In this document: positions 26,263-34,821 of the stretch, piece by piece
Layout of the letters: each line of letters starts with the position of its first letter
Numbering within the stretch: the stretch's first letter is position 1
DNA from: Sphingomonas parapaucimobilis NBRC 15100
Lineage (GTDB): Bacteria > Pseudomonadota > Alphaproteobacteria > Sphingomonadales > Sphingomonadaceae
Reading direction: 5' to 3'
Length of the DNA: 64,000 nucleotides
Assembly (NCBI RefSeq): GCF_000787715.1
Contig: NZ_BBPI01000073.1
Coordinates: forward strand, 1-64,000
Translations under genes and position numbers: made by a program
Notes under the pieces: model-generated
The model's input: only the letters and a program-made list of their open reading frames with translations
The model's database searches: none
What the model was told of the DNA's origin: nothing

Positions 26263-27795
26263 TCAGTGGGCTGCGTCACCCGGATCGATTCTGAGATCCG
26301 GCCGAGCCTGCGTCGCGCAATATCCGTTCATAAAGGCGAGGTGGTCCGGGATCTGCTGCACCTGCCGGGAAAGCTGTTGGTCGAGCCCGTCGAAGGAATC
26401 GCGCAGGGCATGCGGACTGAGCATCCCCGATATGCGGTGATGGGCTTTTGGAACCATTCCCTGCCCAAGCATGACCGAAATCCAGGAATCGATCTTGAAC
26501 AGATCGTCCTGCCCCTGCCATGCCCCTGCGCTTTCGACGAACAATGCCATGCGCTGCGCCAGTGTATCGGGCACGGACATCGTGGAGCAGCGTTGCCAGA
26601 ACACCGAGTCCGTTCGTCCGGTCTGCGCATAATGCAGGATGATGAAGTCGCGGATATGCTCCCATTCGTGACGCGACTGGGCATTGAACCGCGTCCGCAG
26701 CGCCGCGCAATCCTGACCCTGGAACGGAAAGCCCTGGATCAGGCGCATCACCGCGATCATGACCAGATGGATGCTGGTCGATTCCAACGGCTCGATAAAC
26801 CCGGCCGCCAGTCCCAGCGCTACGCAATTGGCGCTCCAGGCCCGCCGCCGCATCCCGGCGCGGAACTGCAAAGTACGCGGCTCGAACAATGGCTTACCCT
26901 CGATTCCGCCGAGCAACGTCGCGGTCGCTTCGTCATCGCTCATGTCGGCCGAGGAATAGACCAGTCCGTTGCCCACCCGCGTCTGAAGCGGGATGCGCCA
27001 GCGCCAGCCCGCCCGGTGCGCGATGGCGCGGGTATAGGGAACCGGGGGTGAGACGGCTTCGGTCTGGACCGCCAGTGCGCGGTCGCAGGCCAGCCATTCG
27101 CTCCAGTCCTCGAAGCCCGTCTCCAGCGCACCCTCGATCAGCAGTGCGCGAAAGCCGGTGCAGTCGAGGAACAGGTCCCCCTCGATCCGGTTGCCCGATG
27201 CCAGATGCAATGCGGCGATGTCGCCGCCCGCACCATCGCGCTCGACCCTGGCGATGCGTCCCTCGACCCGGCGCACCCCGGCCGGTTCGGCGATACCGCG
27301 CAGGAAGCGGGCATAGGCCGTGGCATCGAGATGATAGGCATAGGCCAGTGTGCCCGCCTCGTCCCGTCCGAACCGACCCGCCTCGGCCGCCCGCGTCTCG
27401 AGCGAATAGTCGGTATATGCGCCGCCAAAGCCGTGACGCCTGGCCTCCAGCCAGAAATGCTGGAAATCGGCGATCGCCACCGACCGGCCGACCGTCCCGA
27501 ACGGGTGGAAATAGCGCGCGCCGTCCGGTCCCCAATTCTCGAACGCGATGCCCAGCTTGAAGGTCGCCTGGGTCGCCCTCATGAACTCGGCCTCGTCGAG
27601 CCCTAGAAAGGCATGGAAGCTGCGCGCCGTGGGGATGGTGGACTCGCCGACGCCGACCGTGCCGATCTCGTCGGACTCGACCAGCGTGACATCGACCAGC
27701 GGCCCCAGCTGCCGCGCCAGCGCCGTTGCCGCGAGCCACCCCGCCGTACCGCCCCCGGCAATGACGACATGGGTCGGCCGATAGGGATCGCTCAT
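26263..27795 (-). CDS. Flavin-dependent halogenase, tryptophan-halogenase family (second copy)
   Basis: 510 residues. FAD motif VVIAGGGTAGWLAATALA at the N-terminus, Lys80 in TQATFKLGIAF, halogenase motif WRWRIP at 264-269 and Glu338 in EPLESTSIHL: all key residues of the PrnA/RebH family are present. It overlaps the upstream cupin gene by 4 bases (ATGA), is the last gene of a TBDR - SapC - cupin_8 - halogenase operon, and ends against the T6SS debris. It differs clearly from the copy at 16158 in its central sequence, so a different substrate is likely. No flavin reductase is nearby. Confidence 0.92.
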   Translation of the reverse strand: MSDPYRPTHVVIAGGGTAGWLAATALARQLGPLVDVTLVESDEIGTVGVGESTIPTARSFHAFLGLDEAEFMRATQATFKLGIAFENWGPDGARYFHPFGTVGRSVAIADFQHFWLEARRHGFGGAYTDYSLETRAAEAGRFGRDEAGTLAYAYHLDATAYARFLRGIAEPAGVRRVEGRIARVERDGAGGDIAALHLASGNRIEGDLFLDCTGFRALLIEGALETGFEDWSEWLACDRALAVQTEAVSPPVPYTRAIAHRAGWRWRIPLQTRVGNGLVYSSADMSDDEATATLLGGIEGKPLFEPRTLQFRAGMRRRAWSANCVALGLAAGFIEPLESTSIHLVMIAVMRLIQGFPFQGQDCAALRTRFNAQSRHEWEHIRDFIILHYAQTGRTDSVFWQRCSTMSVPDTLAQRMALFVESAGAWQGQDDLFKIDSWISVMLGQGMVPKAHHRISGMLSPHALRDSFDGLDQQLSRQVQQIPDHLAFMNGYCATQARPDLRIDPGDAAH

Positions 27796-28835
27796 CGGTT
27801 CAGCCTTTGCAGAAGGTACGCACGTAGCCGCCGCGCCATCGCCTCGTCGAGCGGCGCGAGCGGGCCTTGCGATGCGGGCGGCAGATGGGCCACGACCGTT
27901 TCGCCGTCGCCGAAGATGTAGTGGTCGAACACCGCCCGCCAGGCCCGCTTCTCCGCCGCCGGTCGATCGCGCAGCGACAGCATCGCATGCATCACGCTAT
28001 CCATCGGCGTATCGAGATAGTCGGGTGCCGTGGTCCACCAATAATTGACGAGGATGTTGAACGCCTCCAGCGCCTCGACTTGGTGCCACCATAAAGCCGG
28101 ATAGATCAGCAGGTCACCGGGTTCGAGTTCGGCCACCACGGCGTGGGCCATGGCATCGGCGAAACGGGGATAGCGATCGAGGTCCGGCCGGGCGAAGTCG
28201 ACCATGCTGACCACCTGCCCGCCCGGCGTCGGGGCAAGCGGACCGGGATAGAGATTGCCGATCTGATCGGGGGGAAACAGCGTGAAGCGGCGCCGACCGG
28301 TGGCACAGATCGCCGCATTGTTCGCCATGTCGTAATGCGCCGAGGCGATGGTCCGGTTACCGATCCAGATACTGGCCAGTGGCGGGTGACGCTGGAACAG
28401 CTCGCCGGAGGGAACCAGATCATTCTCCCGGCGAAAACCCGGCAGATAGGCGTCGAGATCGGTCGACCCCATATAGAGGGCGGGCGGTTCCCCCGGCCCT
28501 TCGGCTTCGTCCAGCAGCCGCGTCAGGAACGCGCGCAGGGGCAGGGTCTGCGTCTGGAAATTCAGTCCGGTGACCGTCTCGTCATAATGGAACCGCCCCC
28601 GTATCGCCGGGTCACCCATATAGCCGGTCACCGGCCGCCCATGATCGAAGCCCAGGAGATAGTCAGCCGCCGCACGGGCGGACACCTGCCCCGCCCGGAC
28701 CAGCGGCCAGTGCGCGGCATAGCCTCGCAGAATGACCGGCTCGTTGCCTTGGACAAGCGCCGCGAGATCGGGCACCTTCGTTTCCACCAGCTCGCGGGCA
28801 TGACGCGCGGTGGGCAGGCGCTCAGCCATGCGCAT
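27792..28835 (-). CDS. Cupin_8 / JmjC-like 2-oxoglutarate-Fe(II) oxygenase
   Basis: 347 residues with the JmjC/FIH-like cupin_8 fold. N-terminal EPVILRGYAAHWPLV is the typical first strand. The iron site H-x-D ... H is visible as SAHYDMANN and, about 85 residues on, WWHQVEAL; ICATGRRRFTLFPPDQIGNL is the conserved strand after the first ligands. Family members hydroxylate proteins or small molecules. It lies between SapC and the halogenase with overlaps at both ends (14 bases with SapC, 4 with the halogenase). A second ATG at 28829 is an alternative start. Confidence 0.85.
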   Translation of the reverse strand: MRMAERLPTARHARELVETKVPDLAALVQGNEPVILRGYAAHWPLVRAGQVSARAAADYLLGFDHGRPVTGYMGDPAIRGRFHYDETVTGLNFQTQTLPLRAFLTRLLDEAEGPGEPPALYMGSTDLDAYLPGFRRENDLVPSGELFQRHPPLASIWIGNRTIASAHYDMANNAAICATGRRRFTLFPPDQIGNLYPGPLAPTPGGQVVSMVDFARPDLDRYPRFADAMAHAVVAELEPGDLLIYPALWWHQVEALEAFNILVNYWWTTAPDYLDTPMDSVMHAMLSLRDRPAAEKRAWRAVFDHYIFGDGETVVAHLPPASQGPLAPLDEAMARRLRAYLLQRLNR

Positions 28836-29526
28836 CCCGGCTCAGCTTGCGGTCGATCAGATGGCGGAGATTGCCCAGTGAAGACGCCATCCAGAAGGCC
28901 GGGCGCAGATAGTCCTGCGCATGGAGATCACCCAAGGCCCCGGCCTCCAGCGCCGCCAGCCGTGCCGTGTCGATCGTCAGGCAATCCGGCACATTGTACC
29001 GCCGCCCCTCATCCAGATCGAGTTGCAGGACGGCGGGCGTCAGCAGGTCGAGCGCGGCCCAGGCGTCGTACATCGCGCGCTCGGTCTGCACGCCCTCATA
29101 AATGCGTTGCAGCATGGCCGAGACATGGTCGAGCAGCGGCGCGTTGCCGCCATGTTCGCGAAACACGGGAAAACCCTCGGCGGTCAGTCGCGGATGCTCG
29201 GGGTCGACAAAGACCATGGGCTCGCCCGTGGCGTCGTGACCGATCGAGAACGGTCCGCGCGCCCGGGTCGCCGGGATGTAGCGGGCCTCCCATCGGTCGC
29301 CCGTCAGGAACAGGTTTTCGTCCGGGTCCAGGCCCAGGAGGATGGTCGCATAAAGTACCCCGCCTTCGTCCCGCCGCAGCAATATGGCGTATTCGCGCTG
29401 AAGCTCCTCGAACTCGGACGGAAACACGCGCGTCTGGTTGATCGCATCGCCGAAGCGGGCGTGATGACCGATCGCGACACGAAGGTCGCGATGGTCGATA
29501 TTGTTGAGCAGAACAGGTGCGGCCAT
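28822..29526 (-). CDS. SapC family protein
   Basis: 234 residues from ATG 29526, preceded by AAGGGG; a longer frame to 29583 lacks such a site. It begins PVLLNNIDHRDLRV, characteristic of SapC-like proteins encoded beside TBDR/halogenase genes, with EYAILLRRDEG, LFLTGDRWEARYIPA and the C-terminal LRPAFWMASSLGNLRHLID. Despite the name it has no transmembrane segments and is not the SapC peptide permease. Function is unknown. The gene is 60 bases after the receptor and overlaps the cupin gene, so it belongs to that operon. Confidence 0.8.
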   Translation of the reverse strand: MAAPVLLNNIDHRDLRVAIGHHARFGDAINQTRVFPSEFEELQREYAILLRRDEGGVLYATILLGLDPDENLFLTGDRWEARYIPATRARGPFSIGHDATGEPMVFVDPEHPRLTAEGFPVFREHGGNAPLLDHVSAMLQRIYEGVQTERAMYDAWAALDLLTPAVLQLDLDEGRRYNVPDCLTIDTARLAALEAGALGDLHAQDYLRPAFWMASSLGNLRHLIDRKLSRDAHG

Positions 29527-29585
29527 GATCGCCCCTTGTACCCGGAAGACCGCAGAGGGGACAGCAGCCTTCCGGGTTTCCACGA

Positions 29586-32500
29586 TCAGAAGCGATACCG
29601 CGCGCCGATCAGATAGCGGGCGGAGCCTTCGGCCAGATACCAGGTGTTCATCCGGTCGCGGCCATAGGTCTGAACCCCCTCCTCGGTCAGGTTGATCGCC
29701 TCGAAGCCGAGCGCGAAGCGCGGCGTCAGGTCGAAGCTCATCGACAGGTCGAGCTGGCCATAGGGCGCGGTGAAGACCGGATTGCGATCGCCGCCACGGT
29801 TGATGTCGCTCAGGAACTTGTCGCGCCAGTTGTACGACAGGCGCATCGAAATGCCGTTCTTGTCGTAAATCAGCGTGGCATTGGCGGTGTCCGACAGGCC
29901 GACCAGCGCAAAGGTGTTCACGCTGGGATCGGCGGCGATGTCGATGCCGATATTGCCGCGAACGAGCGTATAGCTGGCCGCGACGCCGAAGCCCGTCTCG
30001 CCCAGAAAATACTGGCCCGCCAGCTCGACGCCATAAATATGCGCGTCGCGGTTGTTGATCGGCGTGTTGACCGCAAAGTTGAACAGCGGGTCGCTGGCAT
30101 TCGGGCTGATGTCGACCTGGCTGAGGATCGAGTCGACGAAGCCCTGGTTCAGCGCGCGGCTCTGCGTGTTGTAATTGGCCGCGAACTGCGCGTTCGCCGC
30201 CGCGACATTACCGTTATTCTGCTGGAGTAGCGCGGTATAGGTGAACAGGTTGACGTCGGTGATGTCCGCCCCGAACGTGTTCGCCAGCTGCTGGCGGGCG
30301 GTGCCCGACCGGGTGCCCGCCTGGCCCGACGTCGCGTCGCGCAGGCCGAACAGGTTGCGGTTCACCACCGTGTTGCCGATGAAGTTGTGGACCCGCTTGT
30401 CGAAGAAGCCCGCGGACAGGAAGACGTCCTTGCGCGGATACCATTCGACCGACAGGTCGATATTGTCCGACGACAGCGGCAGCAGGCCGGTGTTGTTGGA
30501 CGAACCCGTCGCGATGCCGCCGATCGCGGTCGGCCGCCCGGGCGCACCGACGCCGGTCGAGGCGAAGAGGTTGCCATAGGGCGCACGCGAGATCGTCTTG
30601 CTGTACGAGGCGCGGGCGAACAGATTGTCCAGAACCTCGATCTTGGCATCCACGGCGGGCAGCCAGTTGCTGTAGGACCCGCGCGCCGAGATGGCCTGCT
30701 GATCCGCGCTGTTCTGGATCACGAAGTCGTTGTCCGCCGTCCACACGATCGCCAGCGGCACCGGTTGCAGTGACACCGCACGCACCTTGGTATTCTCATA
30801 GCGCAGGCCCGCGACGATCTGTGCATTGCGGCCGAACACCTGCCCGTTCCAGCTGCCCTGGAGATAGCCGGACCAGATATTCTCGCGCACCGAATTGTCG
30901 CTGTTCGCGTCGATATTGTTGCGGTGGTCGACCCCGTCGTTCGTCACGCCGGAATAATAGTTGAACAGCGTGTTGTAGAGCTTGGTCGCGTCCTCGGTAC
31001 GGAAGGCGATCTGGGTGTTCGGATCGGCATTCGGGTTGTTATGCTCGAACTTGCAGGTGTTGCAGAACTGGAAGACCTGCCCCGGTGCCAGCCGCGCGAC
31101 GTCGGGCGGCAGCGAATTGCCCCAGTCGCCCAGGACCTGGCGCGTGTTGAACTGGGTCTGGCGGGTCGTCGTGGTGCGATAATCGGCACCCGCATCGAAC
31201 CGGATCTGGTCGGTGAATTCCCAGGCCGCATCGGCGCGCAGCTCGCGGATCCGCTGCGTCTGGTTCGAGGCGAATTGGCGCTGCACCGCGCTCGCCAGAT
31301 CGCCGACGTCCAGCACGCCGTTATTGTTGCCCTTGATAAAGGACTGGCCGGTCGGGGTCGTGCTCTGCGTCCCGTCGTTGATCGACAGCGTCTGCTGCGG
31401 GAACCCCTTATCGGTCCAGCGCAGCGTATGGCCCGTCACGACCGGCGCGTTGATCGCGACGGTGGTCGATGTCTGGCCGTTGGGATTTTCGGGCAGGCTC
31501 TGCGCCTCGCCGGCATGGCCGTCGATCGACAGGGTGAAGCGGTCGCTCGGCTTCCACTCGATATTGCCACCGACGTCGTAGAGCCTGTTCTTCTGCGCGC
31601 GATAGGCCTGTTCGAACGCCGCGTCCTTCACACCGTTGATCGTCTCGGCCAGGAACTGGGTGGTGGCGATACCGTTGCTGGCATCGTCGAACGTCACCTC
31701 GCTGAACGGGCGGTTGAACCAGTTGGACTGGCTCGACCGGCGCTCCGACTGGCGCAGCTGGGCATAGAGGCCGTCGGCGGTGAAGGTCAGCGTGTCGGTC
31801 GGACGGAATTGCAGGATCGCCTGACCGTTGATCCGCTCGCGGCTGGCCTCGGAGAAGTGATAGCGGAAGTCGTTGGGCACCGACACCAGCGGGTTGCCGG
31901 TCGGGCGGTTGTTGATCTTGGTTGCGCCGTTGATGAAGCCGTTGGACGGGTTGAGGAAGTCGTTGAGCGAACGGATATTCCAATTGTCCGGGGCGACGCT
32001 GGCGAAGCTGAAATTGCGCTTCTGATAGCTGCCGAACAGCGACACGCCGACACGCTTCTCGCTGTCCGTCCAGCTGGCGGTGCCCGACGCCTCGGGCGTG
32101 ACGCGCGCGCCGCAGTCGATGCAGTCGGCCGAGCTGTTGTCATAGCTGCCCTTGACGCCCAGCGACCCGACCAGCCCGGTATCGGCATTGTCGAGCGGGC
32201 GGCGGCTGACCACGTTGACCGTCGCGCCGATGCCGCCCGACGGGATCGCGGCGCGCCCGGTCTTGTAGACCTCCAGCGTCTTCACCCCTTCCGAGGCGAG
32301 GTTCGAGAAGTCGAACGAGCGCCCGAAGCCGCCCGCGCCGTCACCGCCCTGGTCGCCGCCGACCGCGACGATGTTGGACGTCGCCAACTGGCGGCCGTTC
32401 AGCGTGACCAGATTGTACTGCGCGCCGAAACCGCGGACCGTGACGGTCGAACCCTCACCATTGCGCCGGTCGATCGAAACGCCGGTAATACGCTGCAGCG

Positions 32501-32837
32501 ACTCGGCCAGGTTGGTGTTGGCGAACTTGCCGATATCCTCGGCGCTGATCGCGTCGACGACGCCGTTCGAGTCGCGCTTGATGGCGATCGAGCGTTCCAG
32601 CGAGGCACGGACGCCGGTGACGACGATGTCGTCCGGCGTGGTTTCCGGCTGGGGGTTGGTCGGGCTTGCCTCGCCCGGCGGGGGTGTCTGGCTGCTGGTG
32701 TCCGCCTGGGGCGTGCCCTGTTGCGGGTCGATCGGTGCCGTCTGCGCCTGGGCCTGCGAAGCCAGCAACAGCCCCGCCGTCAGGCTTAGCACCGATGTCG
32801 AGCGCACGAGCACGCGCGCAAGCGTCTTCCCCTTCAT
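29586..32837 (-). CDS. TonB-dependent receptor of the second halogenase operon
   Basis: 1083 residues, start preceded by GGGAGAGGTGGG. Signal peptide ending near SQAQAQ (about 32), a Pro/Thr-rich linker (33-66), TonB-box-like DDIVVTGVRASLERS, plug domain (VDAISAEDIGKFANTNLAES, LQRITGVSIDRR, VTVRGFGAQYNLVTLNGR) and a long barrel ending LIGARYRF. The pair of Cys residues in CIDCGA and in FCNTCKF may form loop disulfides. It heads the TBDR - SapC - cupin_8 - halogenase operon on the minus strand and should bring in the ligand handled by those enzymes. Confidence 0.92.
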   Translation of the reverse strand: MKGKTLARVLVRSTSVLSLTAGLLLASQAQAQTAPIDPQQGTPQADTSSQTPPPGEASPTNPQPETTPDDIVVTGVRASLERSIAIKRDSNGVVDAISAEDIGKFANTNLAESLQRITGVSIDRRNGEGSTVTVRGFGAQYNLVTLNGRQLATSNIVAVGGDQGGDGAGGFGRSFDFSNLASEGVKTLEVYKTGRAAIPSGGIGATVNVVSRRPLDNADTGLVGSLGVKGSYDNSSADCIDCGARVTPEASGTASWTDSEKRVGVSLFGSYQKRNFSFASVAPDNWNIRSLNDFLNPSNGFINGATKINNRPTGNPLVSVPNDFRYHFSEASRERINGQAILQFRPTDTLTFTADGLYAQLRQSERRSSQSNWFNRPFSEVTFDDASNGIATTQFLAETINGVKDAAFEQAYRAQKNRLYDVGGNIEWKPSDRFTLSIDGHAGEAQSLPENPNGQTSTTVAINAPVVTGHTLRWTDKGFPQQTLSINDGTQSTTPTGQSFIKGNNNGVLDVGDLASAVQRQFASNQTQRIRELRADAAWEFTDQIRFDAGADYRTTTTRQTQFNTRQVLGDWGNSLPPDVARLAPGQVFQFCNTCKFEHNNPNADPNTQIAFRTEDATKLYNTLFNYYSGVTNDGVDHRNNIDANSDNSVRENIWSGYLQGSWNGQVFGRNAQIVAGLRYENTKVRAVSLQPVPLAIVWTADNDFVIQNSADQQAISARGSYSNWLPAVDAKIEVLDNLFARASYSKTISRAPYGNLFASTGVGAPGRPTAIGGIATGSSNNTGLLPLSSDNIDLSVEWYPRKDVFLSAGFFDKRVHNFIGNTVVNRNLFGLRDATSGQAGTRSGTARQQLANTFGADITDVNLFTYTALLQQNNGNVAAANAQFAANYNTQSRALNQGFVDSILSQVDISPNASDPLFNFAVNTPINNRDAHIYGVELAGQYFLGETGFGVAASYTLVRGNIGIDIAADPSVNTFALVGLSDTANATLIYDKNGISMRLSYNWRDKFLSDINRGGDRNPVFTAPYGQLDLSMSFDLTPRFALGFEAINLTEEGVQTYGRDRMNTWYLAEGSARYLIGARYRF

Positions 32838-33125
32838 CCCACCTCTCCCATTACGGCTATTTTTTGCTCTGATTGTTCGCCGATGAATTCGGCTAATTAT
32901 TTTCTTTATAGTTCATAGCTATACCGACCGGCATCGGTGTCAATCAAAATGCCGTGGCGGCATGGTGCCCGGTCAATCAACCGGGCGACTGTGCTTCCGC
33001 CGCCACACTCCCCTCGCCTTTCGCGACGAGACTTTGGGCATCGGTGGCAAGTGTCAGGCGATCGCGGTCCGGCGCAGCCCCCCAACCACGGCCTGCCGTC
33101 CGCCACGCTGGGATGGCGGATCGAT
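32838..33125. promoter_or_regulatory. Promoter region of the second halogenase operon and 3' end of the sulfide locus
   Basis: 288 bases with no gene. The part next to the receptor (32850-32930) is AT-rich and fits a promoter reading leftward. Two small inverted repeats (GCCCGGT/ACCGGGC at 32967-32986 and ATGCC/GGCAT at 32949-32963, the latter followed by T on the minus strand) may end the sulfide operon transcript. Confidence 0.4.
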
Positions 33126-33905
33126 CTAGATGGATGACGCCGTGATATAGGCGCCGATCGCGATCACTATGGCGGCAAATCCGCGTTCGAGCAGCCCCTT
33201 GCGAGTGCCGAGAATCTTGCCCAGCGCGATGCCGCCGATCGTCCCGACGACGCCGCCCATGATCAGGAGCGCGGTCACCTGCCAATCGACCAACCCCGAC
33301 AAGGCGTAGGAGGTGGCGGTGGTCAGCCCCAGCGCGCTGACGACGACCAGCGAGGTGCCGATTGCGAAGGGTAGCGGCATGGCGGTCGCCAGGATCAGCC
33401 CCGGCACGATCAGGAAACCGCCCCCGATCCCGAAAAAGCCTGCCGCCAATCCGACGCCCAGTCCGATCGGCACGAGGCGCGGCAGCAGCGCCCTGGCGCT
33501 GTCGCGGCTCAGCCGCACGTCGGGCGCTTCCGCCGTACGGCGCTTGCGCAGCATCGACATGCCGACACCGATCATCAGCAGCCCGAACAGGACGAGCAGC
33601 CGCTTGCCATCGAACGCCTTGCCCAGTTCCGCCCCCAGCGCAGCACCGATCATGCCCGACACGGCGAAGACGCTCGCACACCGCCATTTCACGCGGCTGG
33701 CACGGGCATGACCGATCAGACTGGCCAGCGCGTTGACCGTGACGGCGACAGCGGCTGTCCCGATCGCGGCATGCGGCGATCCGACCCCGACGACATAGAT
33801 CAGGAGCGGCACGGCCAGGATCGACCCGCCCCCGCCGACAAGGCCCAGGATCAGGCCGATCACGCCACCCGATAGGAGCGCGGCGAGGATGGCGGCGGTG
33901 CCCAT
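33126..33905 (-). CDS. TauE/SafE-family sulfite/sulfonate exporter
   Basis: 259 residues, almost entirely hydrophobic, with about eight predicted membrane helices in two repeats. The signature glycine-rich motifs occur in each half: GLILGLVGGGGSILAVPLL (about 17-35) and GLAAGFFGIGGGFLIVPGLI, typical of TauE/SafE (DUF81). Family members export sulfite, sulfoacetate or related anions. The gene is 7 bases downstream of the rhodanese gene and in the operon of a BigR/SqrR-like repressor, so export of the sulfite or thiosulfate formed in sulfide oxidation is the likely role. Confidence 0.88.
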   Translation of the reverse strand: MGTAAILAALLSGGVIGLILGLVGGGGSILAVPLLIYVVGVGSPHAAIGTAAVAVTVNALASLIGHARASRVKWRCASVFAVSGMIGAALGAELGKAFDGKRLLVLFGLLMIGVGMSMLRKRRTAEAPDVRLSRDSARALLPRLVPIGLGVGLAAGFFGIGGGFLIVPGLILATAMPLPFAIGTSLVVVSALGLTTATSYALSGLVDWQVTALLIMGGVVGTIGGIALGKILGTRKGLLERGFAAIVIAIGAYITASSI

Positions 33906-33912
33906 GATCGCC

Positions 33913-34431
33913 TCAGGCCGCCGCGCGCCGGTTCCACGGCATGATGCGCAGCAGATTGGCCATGCCGCACCACCCCGTCACGCCAGCGAATATCAGTCCC
34001 GCCCCCACGAACGCCGACAGCGCGAAGAAGCCGGGGGTCACGAACAGGCCGAGCAGGACGCCAGCCAGCACGAGCGCCCCGGCGGTGATCTGCACCTGCC
34101 GCATGATCTCCAGCGGCTGCGACCGGTCGGCGACCACGGGGTGCCCTGCCTGTCGCCACGCCTCTATGCCGCCCCCGAGGATATAGGCTGGAGCGTTGCC
34201 CGCCGCCGCGCAGAGCTGCGCCGCATTGGCGGCAGTCCGCATCCCCGATCTGCAATGAAAGACGACCGGGCGACCGTCACACGGCAGGTCGCCGATCCGG
34301 TCGAGCGGCACGTTCACCGCACCGGGGATACGCTCGCGCGCATGTTCGTCAGCCCCGCGGATATCGATCAGGCGCGCACCGGATCGGATCACGGCATGGG
34401 TCTCGGCGGGGGATAGGGTCGCAAGCGTCAT
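33913..34431 (-). CDS. Rhodanese-domain protein with C-terminal DUF2892 membrane hairpin
   Basis: 172 residues from ATG 34431, 4 bases after the repressor stop. The N-terminal rhodanese domain contains ARLIDIRGADEH and the active-site loop FHCRSGMRTA with Cys60, which carries the persulfide. After about residue 108 a DUF2892-type pair of membrane helices follows (ITAGALVLAGVLLGLF and FFALSAFVGAGLIFAGVT), anchoring the enzyme. It would move sulfane sulfur between thiols, cyanide or sulfite in sulfide detoxification, together with the persulfide dioxygenase encoded divergently. Confidence 0.88.
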   Translation of the reverse strand: MTLATLSPAETHAVIRSGARLIDIRGADEHARERIPGAVNVPLDRIGDLPCDGRPVVFHCRSGMRTAANAAQLCAAAGNAPAYILGGGIEAWRQAGHPVVADRSQPLEIMRQVQITAGALVLAGVLLGLFVTPGFFALSAFVGAGLIFAGVTGWCGMANLLRIMPWNRRAAA

Positions 34432-34435
34432 CGCA

Positions 34436-34753
34436 TCAATCCTTGCAATAGAGCTGGTAAAGGGTGGCGAGCAGCGTTTCGACGCGGGGATCGGCAACGG
34501 CGTACCAGAGCGTCTGGCTCTCCCGCCGATAGGTGACGAGGCCCTCGTCGCGCATCCTGGCCAAGTGCTGCGAGCAGGCCGATTGCGACAGCCCCACATC
34601 GCGCGCCAGGTCGCCGACCGTCACCTCGCCATGTTCGACCAGCTTGCACAGCAGCATCAGCCGGCGCGCATTGCCGATCGCCTTCAGCGTGTCGGCGACC
34701 TGTCCGGCCTTCGCCTCGAAGGTCGCCAGGTCCATCGGGGGTTTGTGCATCAT
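34436..34753 (-). CDS. bigR: ArsR-family repressor of the BigR/SqrR persulfide-sensing type
   Basis: 105 residues with an ArsR winged helix (VGDLARDVGLSQSACSQHLA). Two cysteines, Cys36 (LMLLCKLVEHGE) and Cys103 (LYQLYCKD), are spaced like the sensing pair of BigR (42/108) and SqrR (41/107), which form a tetrasulfide bridge with reactive sulfur species and release DNA. Genes around it (persulfide dioxygenase, rhodanese, TauE) match known BigR regulons. The divergent promoter carries an inverted repeat beside its start. A third Cys lies in the recognition helix. The assignment to sulfur rather than metals is from cysteine spacing and context. Confidence 0.82.
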   Translation of the reverse strand: MMHKPPMDLATFEAKAGQVADTLKAIGNARRLMLLCKLVEHGEVTVGDLARDVGLSQSACSQHLARMRDEGLVTYRRESQTLWYAVADPRVETLLATLYQLYCKD

Positions 34754-34762
34754 CGCTACTCC

Positions 34763-34793
34763 ATTAGGTATTGCTTATGTAGCACTATCTAAT
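34763..34793. promoter_or_regulatory. Inverted repeat, likely operator of the BigR-like repressor
   Basis: ATTAGGTATTGC (34763-34774) and GCACTATCTAAT (34782-34793) are inverted with 10 of 12 positions paired and a 7-base spacer. It lies in the 68-base AT-rich gap between the repressor and the persulfide dioxygenase, where it could control both directions. Confidence 0.65.
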
Positions 34794-34821
34794 ATATTAG
34801 CAAGCGCTAACGGAGGAAATC

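Noticed and set aside
30924-32789. Plus-strand open frame of 621 codons
   Set aside because: Antisense to the receptor at 29586-32837, which has a signal peptide, plug and barrel. The plus-strand product is repetitive Arg/Val/Asp sequence.
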